This document shows, one piece after another, positions 1-5,105 of a DNA stretch of 6,773 nt. Origin of the DNA: Halovenus sp. (GTDB lineage Archaea > Halobacteriota > Halobacteria > Halobacteriales > Haloarculaceae). Under the pieces are notes generated by a model. That model ran no database searches, was not told the DNA's origin, and was given only the letters and a program-made list of their open reading frames with translations. The stretch lies in the NCBI GenBank assembly GCA_003551945.1, contig PUNZ01000260.1, forward strand, positions 1 to 6,773, written 5' to 3'. The translations under genes were made by a program, and so were the position numbers. Positions within the stretch are counted from its first letter, which is position 1. Each line of letters begins with the position of its first letter.

Positions 1-114
1 CAAGACCCCAACTCCGTTCCCTACGAAACGCGCGAAGGACTCACCGAAAACATGGCCGACATCCCAGACGGAGCCCCCGACGACGCCATGGACCTCGTCC
101 GCGAATTCTACTAA
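1..114 (+). CDS. C-terminal end of an unidentified protein (5' truncated by the window)
   Basis: Frame 1 is open from the first base to a TAA stop and encodes 37 residues ending in DDAMDLVREFY. The piece is acidic and free of cysteine, as expected for a haloarchaeal cytoplasmic protein. About 28 of its 37 sense codons end in G or C, clearly more than in the start of the following gene. It does not resemble the C-terminus I would expect for ATP synthase subunit B, the usual partner of atpD. I do not recognise the family, and 37 residues are too few to assign a function. It runs in the same direction as the next gene but is separated from it by 77 bases containing a T-tract and a TATA-like box, so the two are probably transcribed separately. 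Confidence 0.6.
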   Translation, partial: QDPNSVPYETREGLTENMADIPDGAPDDAMDLVREFY

Positions 115-120
115 CTACGG

Positions 121-133
121 AGTTCTTTTTCAT
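121..133 (+). terminator. T-tract, probable archaeal transcription terminator
   Basis: A run of five T after GTTC lies about 10 bases past the stop of the upstream gene. Archaeal RNA polymerase terminates at short U-runs without needing a hairpin, and none is obvious here. The position between a stop codon and the next promoter fits, but the run is short. Confidence 0.35.
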
Positions 134-157
134 CGGTTTGTAGCGTGCAAAGCGAGG

Positions 158-165
158 CTTATAAC
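158..165 (+). promoter_or_regulatory. TATA-like box of the atpD promoter
   Basis: CTTATAAC is centred about 30 bases before the ATG at 192, with a purine-rich stretch just upstream where a BRE would lie. With the usual 26-27 base spacing, transcription would start at about 188, giving a leader of a few bases at most. No Shine-Dalgarno motif is needed or seen. Confidence 0.5.
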
Positions 166-191
166 TGGGTGGGCATTCAACTGGCGAGCAA

Positions 192-875
192 ATGGCCAAG
201 GATGTTAAACCCACGCGGAAGAATTTGATGCAGATTGAAGACCGGATTGAACTTTCTGAGCGTGGACACGATACGCTGGAAAAAAAGCGAGACGGCCTCA
301 TTATGGAGTTTATGGAGATTTTGGACCAAGCACAGGATGTTCGGTCCGAAATGGAGGCCGACTATCACCAAGCACAACGGGCAATTGACATGGCGCGGGC
401 CATGGAAGGAGATGTTGCTGTTCGTGGGGCAGCATCCGCATTGAAAGAACATCCAGAGATTACGACACAATCAAAGAATATTATGGGTGTCGTCGTACCC
501 CAGATTGAATCGACAAAGGTACAGAAAAATCTGGAAGAGCGCGGATATGGTGTGCTTGGAACAAGCGCCCGAATCGACGAGGCTGCCGAAGCATACGAAG
601 AACTGCTTGAAAGTGTTATCCTTGCCGCCGAAGTTGAGACGGCAATGAAAAAGATGCTCGAAGAGATCGAAACAACAAAACGCCGTGTCAACGCGTTAGA
701 GTTCAAACTCCTTCCAGAACTCAGAGAAGCACAGGAATACATCGAGCAAAAGCTTGAAGAACAAGAGCGAGAGGAGATTTTCCGTCTGAAGAAAATCAAG
801 GCCAAAAAAGAAGAGGAAGCCAAAGCTGAGCGTGCGGAACGCGAAGAAGCTGAAGCAGCCGAAATTACCGCATAA
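192..875 (+). CDS. atpD: A-type (V/A-type) ATP synthase subunit D, central stalk
   Basis: Subunit D forms the rotating central shaft with subunit F. It couples the membrane c-ring to the A3B3 catalytic head, on the cytoplasmic face. The 227-residue product is close to the usual length for haloarchaeal AtpD. It shows the family plan: a long N-terminal helix (about 10-80, with KPTRKNLM at the start and ERGHDTLEKKRDGL in the coiled coil), a central globular segment (about 95-130), and a C-terminal helix (about 140-205) carrying the conserved TKRRVNALEF and EREEIFRLKKIK stretches. The last 25 residues are a Lys/Glu/Ala tail typical of haloarchaea. The ATG at 192 is chosen because the conserved N-terminus starts there and a TATA-like box lies about 30 bases upstream. 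The other ATP synthase subunits are not in the window, and the gene just upstream does not look like atpB, so atpD seems to be transcribed from its own promoter. Confidence 0.96.
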   Translation: MAKDVKPTRKNLMQIEDRIELSERGHDTLEKKRDGLIMEFMEILDQAQDVRSEMEADYHQAQRAIDMARAMEGDVAVRGAASALKEHPEITTQSKNIMGVVVPQIESTKVQKNLEERGYGVLGTSARIDEAAEAYEELLESVILAAEVETAMKKMLEEIETTKRRVNALEFKLLPELREAQEYIEQKLEEQEREEIFRLKKIKAKKEEEAKAERAEREEAEAAEITA

Positions 876-877
876 CC

Positions 878-900
878 CTCTCGAGAGTCTTGTCATTTTG
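878..900 (+). terminator. 10-base perfect palindrome followed by T-rich DNA after atpD
   Basis: CTCTCGAGAG (878-887) is a perfect palindrome starting three bases after the atpD stop. It is followed by TCTTGTCATTTTGTTCT, which is T-rich. This could serve as an atpD terminator. A palindrome with no loop would make a poor hairpin, so the T-rich stretch is the more likely active part. A weaker dyad (TGCTG, six bases, CAGCA) lies at 904-919. Confidence 0.35.
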
Positions 901-966
901 TTCTGCTGTTGAGTCAGCACAGCCTATTACCCACTCGAAATTGTAGAGGTGGCACAATACCGACCA

Positions 967-975
967 ATATATATT
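967..975 (+). promoter_or_regulatory. TATA box of the thioredoxin-like gene; decides its start codon
   Basis: The AT-only run ATATATATT is centred about 29 bases before the ATG at 1000. It lies inside the possible upstream coding extension that begins with GTG at 949. A TATA box here places the transcript start close to 1000, so the transcript would be leaderless and the upstream codons would not be transcribed. Confidence 0.6.
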
Positions 976-999
976 ATGTTGGAGCCCAAAATACAGGTG

Positions 1000-1416
1000 A
1001 TGAGTAATCCAGAAGACGAACGAGAGAAGATTCGCCAGCAGAAAAAAGAGAAGTTGCTACAGGGTGGCGCTAACACAGGGGATAGACAAGAACCACCGTC
1101 TGAACCCATCGAGATCTCAGGCCAAGACCATTTCAGAGAAGTCGTTGAGACCTACGATGTCGTCCTTGTTGATTGCTATGCAGATTGGTGTGGTCCATGC
1201 AAGATGATGGATCCAGTTGTGAAACAGTTAGCAAGTACAAGCGATGCAGCGGTGGCAAAACTCGATGTTGATGCCAACCAGGCGCTTGCTGGCCAGCTCG
1301 GCGCACGTAGCATTCCAACGTTTATCGTGTTTGCAAACGGCGAGCCGGTTCAGCGGATGGTTGGAGCACAGGATAAAGCAGCCCTGCAGAACGTGATTCA
1401 GAGCGCAAGCGCATAG
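1000..1416 (+). CDS. Thioredoxin-family protein with WCGPC active site
   Basis: This is a 138-residue cytoplasmic thiol-disulfide oxidoreductase. A charged N-terminal extension (about 1-40, MSNPEDEREKIRQQKKEK and onward) precedes a compact thioredoxin fold (about 41-138). The redox motif WCGPC spans 63-67 (Cys64 and Cys67), after the strand VVLVD, and the cis-proline loop SIPT has its proline at 106. A third cysteine, Cys59, sits in the CYADWCGPC context, where thioredoxins usually carry Phe or another bulky residue. I start the gene at ATG 1000 rather than GTG 949 or ATG 976: the TATA box at 967-975 would lie within the longer versions, and haloarchaeal relatives I recall begin with this kind of short charged segment. 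There is no signal peptide. The physiological partner is not evident from the neighbours. A role in general thiol redox control is an inference from the family. Confidence 0.9.
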   Translation: MSNPEDEREKIRQQKKEKLLQGGANTGDRQEPPSEPIEISGQDHFREVVETYDVVLVDCYADWCGPCKMMDPVVKQLASTSDAAVAKLDVDANQALAGQLGARSIPTFIVFANGEPVQRMVGAQDKAALQNVIQSASA

Positions 1417-1448
1417 CGGTGGTTCGAATCCGGCAAAATAGACATAAG

Positions 1449-1454
1449 TATTAA
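1449..1454 (+). promoter_or_regulatory. TATA-like box of the lipoprotein gene; supports the ATG 1480 start
   Basis: TATTAA, within the AT-rich stretch CATAAGTATTAAGC, is centred about 28 bases before the ATG at 1480. This predicts a leaderless or nearly leaderless transcript and argues against the TTG at 1459 as start. The gene therefore has its own promoter despite lying only 63 bases after the thioredoxin-like gene. Confidence 0.5.
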
Positions 1455-1479
1455 GCTTTTGGCCGGAATTGATGAAATA

Positions 1480-3018
1480 ATGAGGCGAAGGGCGTTATTG
1501 GCGGCAGTTGGGGGAGCGCTACCGATTTCACTTGCTGGGTGTTTGGGAGATGATGACGAACCAAGTAACGGCGAGCGACAGCCCGACGGTTCGGAAGAGG
1601 AAAATGGAGATGATGAAGATGAGCCAACAGACGAGCAAACTGATGATGTGAACGGAGAAGGCGATGATGAAGTCGACGAGGATGAGGAAGATGAAGAAGA
1701 GAGTGACGAGGAGGAACCAGAACTCACCGTTGATGAAGAAATCACTGCTCATGAAGACGGGTTCTCCCCCTCCGTCATTTCCGTTGACCGGGGTGCCGTC
1801 GTTGCTTGGACGAGTGACAACGATCCCCAAAATGTCTCGTTCTATCACGAGGATACTGGCACACAAACACGAGTGCCAATCGCAACTGAGGCTCTTGACG
1901 AGACAGTAGATGATGAGCCAGTCACGTTTGAATTTTCACAGGAAGGAGTGTATGATTATTATAACGGTGAGTTGGAAGACGAAGGTGCGGTTGGGTCAAT
2001 TGTTGTTGGGGAGGTTCCTGATCCAACTCAGCCGGGATTATCCGCACCAGTAGCGGATATTCCTGAGGCTGCTCGAACGGAATTAGAGATACTGAACGAA
2101 GAAGTCGCTGAACTGCTGGGCATTGAACGTCCGCCACAGCCAGCCCAAAACGCGGATATTGAGCTCACCGCTGAGGGAGTTGAACCAAGACTGAAGTCAA
2201 TTGAATCTGGAGGAACGGTGACCTGGTCGGCACTGGATGGCGAAAATACCGTGGCCTTTTACCACGAGGACGTTCCTGTTGAAAGACCCAGTGATGACGG
2301 GGAAGGCGAAACCGAACAAGAGCCAAGACAGCATCGGGTACCAGAAGAAGCTGAACCATTTAAAACAGAGTTGTCCGAGGGAGAGCAAGTGACTGTTGAA
2401 CTTGCGTATGAGGGCATCTATGACTATTACTGCCAACAGCGTGAGGAGGAAGGACTGGTCGGTTCGCTTATGATTGGCGACCGTAGCGAACGTGACCAGC
2501 CGGGGTTGGACGAACCTGATGAAACAATTCCAGAAACCGCTGCTGCGGAACTCACTGACCTTACGGAACGGACAGTAATTCGAGCGACTGTCAACGAAGT
2601 CAACCAGGTCATCACTGCGCTGAACCACCAGCCGGAGCAGTCCGTTAGCGTGTTGAACTCATACATCGAAAGTGATGAGACCGTTTCATATATCGCCACA
2701 GTTGAAGCGACCACTTTTGATGAGGTAGCAGAGGAGGCTGAACGGTTGCGGAGCGTTCGCGATGAGATGGCAAACCGAATACTGCACGTGGTCCCACAGG
2801 AAGCAAACAGGCAACTGCCTATCCCACCGATATTCAGTGCAGACGACATTGAGACACCGGATGACGCGCGTGAGGAGGCTGACGAACTTGAAGACCAAGA
2901 AGCATCAGAGGTCTATGGTGAGGCCCCGGACAGACTTCGAGAGGCCGCGGACTTCACGGAGGCACTGACTGAACAGCTCACAGAGTTAGCCGAAGAACTT
3001 GAAAGCGTTTTGCAGTAA
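1480..3018 (+). CDS. Tat-type lipoprotein with two degenerate cupredoxin (halocyanin/plastocyanin-like) domains and an unassigned C-terminal region
   Basis: This is a 512-residue protein predicted to be exported and lipid-anchored. MRRRALLAAVGG is a twin-arginine signal, followed by the lipobox LAGC with Cys21 as the anchor. Residues 24-84 are almost all Asp/Glu with Gly, Asn and Thr, a flexible acidic linker. Domain 1 (about 86-178) and domain 2 (about 225-335) are recognisable repeats: both have a Gly-Val/Thr-Val-x-Trp strand, FYHED (His at 123 and 262) and YDYY near the end (158 and 314). Each is followed by the same tail type, QPGL...IPE.A...EL (184 and 340). The known haloarchaeal cupredoxin signature has a His early and a YDYYC..HE..GMVG loop. 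Here domain 1 has Gln117, Asn162, Leu165 and Ala170 at those places, and domain 2 has Glu255, Cys318, Arg321 and Leu326, so a normal type 1 copper site is unlikely. Residues about 365-512 form a further, mostly helical-looking region that I cannot assign. ATG 1480 is chosen because of the signal peptide and the promoter. A surface scaffold or binding role is a guess. Confidence 0.85.
   Translation: MRRRALLAAVGGALPISLAGCLGDDDEPSNGERQPDGSEEENGDDEDEPTDEQTDDVNGEGDDEVDEDEEDEEESDEEEPELTVDEEITAHEDGFSPSVISVDRGAVVAWTSDNDPQNVSFYHEDTGTQTRVPIATEALDETVDDEPVTFEFSQEGVYDYYNGELEDEGAVGSIVVGEVPDPTQPGLSAPVADIPEAARTELEILNEEVAELLGIERPPQPAQNADIELTAEGVEPRLKSIESGGTVTWSALDGENTVAFYHEDVPVERPSDDGEGETEQEPRQHRVPEEAEPFKTELSEGEQVTVELAYEGIYDYYCQQREEEGLVGSLMIGDRSERDQPGLDEPDETIPETAAAELTDLTERTVIRATVNEVNQVITALNHQPEQSVSVLNSYIESDETVSYIATVEATTFDEVAEEAERLRSVRDEMANRILHVVPQEANRQLPIPPIFSADDIETPDDAREEADELEDQEASEVYGEAPDRLREAADFTEALTEQLTELAEELESVLQ
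1540..1740 (+). repeat. Low-complexity GA-rich (polypurine) tract encoding an acidic linker
   Basis: Most bases on the + strand here are G or A, built from repeated GAT, GAA, GAG and GAC codons. It encodes the Asp/Glu-rich segment between the lipid anchor and the first cupredoxin-like domain. Such tracts are common between lipobox and domain in haloarchaeal lipoproteins and vary in length by slippage. No exact long repeat unit was seen. Confidence 0.6.
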
Positions 3019-3029
3019 GTAAACATCGT

Positions 3030-3809
3030 CTATAGCACGTTGATGCCCTGTGCGGGATATGCGACAACGTAATCAACACCGGCACTATGGAGTGAATCAA
3101 CTTGTTTTGAGACCGCATCAGGAGTTCCAGTCAGGGCATATGCGCGACACGCCGCAAGCAGGGTTTGGCGTGCGCTTCCGGTGATAGTGCTATCGAGTGG
3201 TGCCTCGTTTGGTAATTGCTGGCGAACTGCGGTTCGCCTCCCAGCATAGGCACCCAGTGCATTCAGGATTGTATCTGAGTCATCCGAAAGCACGGTTGGT
3301 GCGTAGACTGCAAATTCAGTCTCATATCCTGCCGTACGAAGTGCGCTGATTTCATTTGGTGTTGATTTAGAGAGCAGTTCAAACTGTGTCCCGCCAAGGG
3401 CAAGCGCGATTCGCTCGATTCCTTCGGTCCCAACCCATGGGTCAGTACACGATTGCGTGCTTGCGTTCAACCGTGGAGTAATTGCACGTTGTTGCTCCTC
3501 CGGGGAAAGATATGCCGCGTTACCGGCGACAAACACACGAGAGACTGCATCTGGGAGAGACTGCGTGAGATGATTGTCACCGAGCGGGTCGAAGCCATCG
3601 GCACGGACGGGGATAGCGAGTCGAACATCGAATGACGACGCAAGGTCACGCAACTGTGTAGGGTCAGGAACGTGTTCGTTCCCTTCATAGTCGATAATCA
3701 CTGTGTCGACACTGAGCGAGTGTGCCTGTTGAATGTCAACCTCTGTCGGCTTCAGGGCCACGGCGTCAAATCCAACAGTGGAGAGAAGGCTCCCCGTGAC
3801 TGCAGTCAT
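3030..3809 (-). CDS. Conserved haloarchaeal-type protein with luciferase-like (F420/flavin TIM-barrel) C-terminus
   Basis: The 259-residue product has alternating hydrophobic strands and helices suggestive of a TIM barrel: VDTVIIDYEG (34-43), VRLAIPVRADGFDP (62-75), RVFVAGNAAY (91-100) and EFAVYAPTVL (165-174). The last 45 residues, with ALTGTPDAVSKQVDSL then AGVDYVVAYPA, match the pattern at the end of luciferase-like monooxygenases and F420-dependent reductases (a GTP-x-x-V helix followed by a Gly-Val-Asp strand). It is shorter than the usual 320-350 residues of that family, and the N-terminal part does not show the expected substrate-loop motifs, so activity and cofactor are unknown. It may belong to a haloarchaeal family of unknown function. 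It probably follows the NUDIX gene in one transcript (57-base gap, no clear promoter between) and ends 11 bases from the convergent lipoprotein gene. The start at 3809 is the first ATG of the open frame. Confidence 0.75.
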   Translation of the reverse strand: MTAVTGSLLSTVGFDAVALKPTEVDIQQAHSLSVDTVIIDYEGNEHVPDPTQLRDLASSFDVRLAIPVRADGFDPLGDNHLTQSLPDAVSRVFVAGNAAYLSPEEQQRAITPRLNASTQSCTDPWVGTEGIERIALALGGTQFELLSKSTPNEISALRTAGYETEFAVYAPTVLSDDSDTILNALGAYAGRRTAVRQQLPNEAPLDSTITGSARQTLLAACRAYALTGTPDAVSKQVDSLHSAGVDYVVAYPAQGINVL

Positions 3810-3866
3810 AGCTGTAGTAGAGTTTCGGGGTAGACAGTAGCAAAACCCTGTCGTTTCGTCAAACGG

Positions 3867-4466
3867 TTAGACCGGGAAGTCAGCATCCGGTTCAACTTCT
3901 GCATCAACTTCTGGTGGTGGTGACCATGGCGTCGTCAATTCAAGAAACTGGACAAGCATACGAGCAGTTGCTCCCCAGACAGTATACTCATCCACATAGA
4001 AATAATGCAACCGAATATCGCCATAATACGGATGGTCTCGCCGTTCACTGTGATAATTTTCGAGGTCAGTGAGCGCTGCAAGTGGTAAAATTGCAACCTC
4101 TGCAACCTCCCCACTTCGTGGCCGGTATTCGGTATCGGGAATTGTCCCGACAAATGGGCGGACCGAAAACTGTGTGACCGTTCGAATATCATCAAGCCGA
4201 CCAACGAATGAGATATCATCAGGCAGAAGGCCAATCTCTTCTTGACTTTCCCGAGCGGCAGTTTCCCGAAGCGACTCATCCGTTGGTTCACGTTTTCCAC
4301 CGGGGAAACTCATCTGTCCCGGATGGTTATCCAGATTTTCAGACCGTTTGGTAAACAACAAATGGGGCCCTGACGCGCGTTCAACAATCGGAACCAACAC
4401 TGCAGACTCCCGTCGCTCGTCGGTGACTGTCGATGGTTCGTACCGACGCAACCGCGAGAGCTCCAT
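3867..4466 (-). CDS. NUDIX hydrolase, CoA pyrophosphatase-like (NudL/NUDT7-8 type)
   Basis: The 199-residue product carries a NUDIX fold. Residues 36-58 (LLFTKRS, then PGQMSFPGGK) match the UPF0035-type signature that precedes the NUDIX box in coenzyme A diphosphatases, where it helps recognise CoA. The catalytic helix is RESQEEIGL (72-80), with Glu73, Glu76 and Glu77 as the expected metal-binding residues, and Glu64 eight residues before Arg72 as in the consensus. WGATARML (164-171) matches the conserved C-terminal helix of that subgroup. Family members cleave CoA or acyl-CoA to phosphopantetheine derivatives and 3',5'-ADP. The precise substrate here is inferred. The acidic C-terminal tail is haloarchaeal in style. 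ATG 4466 is supported by an AT-rich box 24-30 bases upstream. It likely leads a two-gene unit with the luciferase-like gene and is divergent from the phosphodiesterase gene. Confidence 0.88.
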   Translation of the reverse strand: MELSRLRRYEPSTVTDERRESAVLVPIVERASGPHLLFTKRSENLDNHPGQMSFPGGKREPTDESLRETAARESQEEIGLLPDDISFVGRLDDIRTVTQFSVRPFVGTIPDTEYRPRSGEVAEVAILPLAALTDLENYHSERRDHPYYGDIRLHYFYVDEYTVWGATARMLVQFLELTTPWSPPPEVDAEVEPDADFPV

Positions 4467-4489
4467 ACTGTATCACATGAAGTGAGCAA

Positions 4490-4496
4490 TCTTAAC
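4490..4496 (-). promoter_or_regulatory. TATA-like box of the NUDIX gene
   Basis: On the - strand this reads GTTAAGA, centred about 27 bases before the ATG at 4466. That is the spacing for a leaderless transcript. It shares the intergenic region with the divergent promoter of the phosphodiesterase gene. Confidence 0.4.
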
Positions 4497-4544
4497 TGAT
4501 GTGGGATTCGCCAAACCGAGTTATTCATCTGGGTCTTGATAGTG

Positions 4545-4565
4545 GACCAGCGTGTGTTGGTCACA
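4545..4565. promoter_or_regulatory. Overlapping short dyads upstream of the phosphodiesterase promoter (operator candidate)
   Basis: GACCA at 4545-4549 pairs with TGGTC at 4558-4562, and TGTG at 4553-4556 pairs with CACA at 4562-4565. Both lie just upstream of the TATA-like box at 4575, in the divergent intergenic region where a regulator could act on both directions. Arms of four and five bases can arise by chance, so this is only a candidate. Confidence 0.2.
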
Positions 4566-4574
4566 GGACGGAAC

Positions 4575-4581
4575 TAGTTAC
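4575..4581 (+). promoter_or_regulatory. TATA-like box of the phosphodiesterase/flavoprotein unit
   Basis: TAGTTAC is centred about 26 bases before the ATG at 4603 and about 31 before the ATG at 4609. Either start would have almost no leader. A weak AGGA motif at 4599-4602 sits six bases before ATG 4609. The box is a poor match to TTTATA-type consensus. Confidence 0.35.
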
Positions 4582-4608
4582 AAGGCAGTGGGAAACAAAG
4601 GAATGGGT

Positions 4609-5103
4609 ATGAACCTCGCTATTGTGAGCGATACCCATATTCCCTCCCGGGCCCATAAGATTCCCGAGCCATTTGTCGAGCGGATTCGAGCTGCAGACCA
4701 CGTCATCCATGCCGGTGATTTCGATAGCAAAGGCGCGGTTGCAGATATCCGCGAACTGGCATCTGAGCTGACGGCAGTAGCCGGAAATATGGACCCACAG
4801 ATTGGTTTTCCGCGAGTTGTAACAACGACGCTCGGTGGTGTCGAGTTTGTCGTCACCCATGGTATTGGACCGAAGTATAATCACGCCCAGCGAGTGGCAC
4901 AAACGGTTGCAGAGGAAGCAGTGACAGAAAACCCGGTCGGCGTCACTGGTCACACACACGAGGTCCTTGATACGGAACGAGAGGGTATCCGCCTGTTAAA
5001 CCCCGGAAGCGCTACCGGTGCTGCACCAGCCACGCGTGCGACGATGATGACCGCCATTGTCGACGCCGGAAGCTTGACGGTCACACTCCATGAGTTAGAC
5101 TAA
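4609..5103 (+). CDS. YfcE/MJ0936-type metallophosphoesterase (phosphodiesterase)
   Basis: This 164-residue calcineurin-like phosphoesterase is close to the normal length of the small YfcE/MJ0936 group. All metal-site motifs are present in order: SDTH (Asp8, His10), GDFD (Asp37), GNMD (Asn60), VTHG (His84) and GHTH (His115, His117), followed by the family-typical LLNPGSAT (131 onward). The site should bind two divalent metals and hydrolyse a phosphodiester. The natural substrate of this group is not settled. Starts upstream at GTG 4552 or ATG 4603 are possible in the same frame. I choose ATG 4609 because family members begin directly with the first strand, here MNLAIVSDTH, and AGGA lies six bases before it. 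ATG 4603 would add only Met-Gly. The next gene begins two bases after the stop, so the two are very likely co-transcribed and may be functionally linked. The protein is cytoplasmic, with no signal sequence. Confidence 0.92.
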   Translation: MNLAIVSDTHIPSRAHKIPEPFVERIRAADHVIHAGDFDSKGAVADIRELASELTAVAGNMDPQIGFPRVVTTTLGGVEFVVTHGIGPKYNHAQRVAQTVAEEAVTENPVGVTGHTHEVLDTEREGIRLLNPGSATGAAPATRATMMTAIVDAGSLTVTLHELD

Positions 5104-5105
5104 CA

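Noticed and set aside
949..999. N-terminal extension of the thioredoxin-like protein starting at GTG 949 or ATG 976
   Set aside because: The extension spans the best TATA box of the region, and ATG 1000 fits a leaderless transcript. The extra residues (MAQYRPIYIM and onward) do not look like a known targeting signal.
1419..1436. GGTTCGAATCC, which looks like a tRNA T-loop and could mark a tRNA end or an attachment site
   Set aside because: The flanking five-base arms (GGTGG and CCGGC) do not pair, the upstream sequence is the thioredoxin coding region with no cloverleaf, and no matching second copy or integrase gene was seen.
1459..1479. TTG start seven codons upstream for the lipoprotein
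   Set aside because: It would put MAGIDEI before the twin-arginine signal. ATG 1480 starts directly with MRRR and matches the promoter spacing.
1398..1866. Long - strand open frames rich in Ser or hydrophobic residues opposite the acidic linker
   Set aside because: They are antisense readings of GA-rich codons: low-complexity serine runs with no motif and no promoter.
1000..3018. A direct redox partnership between the thioredoxin-like protein and the neighbouring lipoprotein
   Set aside because: The thioredoxin has no export signal while the lipoprotein acts outside the membrane. The mature lipoprotein has only one free cysteine, and the genes have separate promoters.
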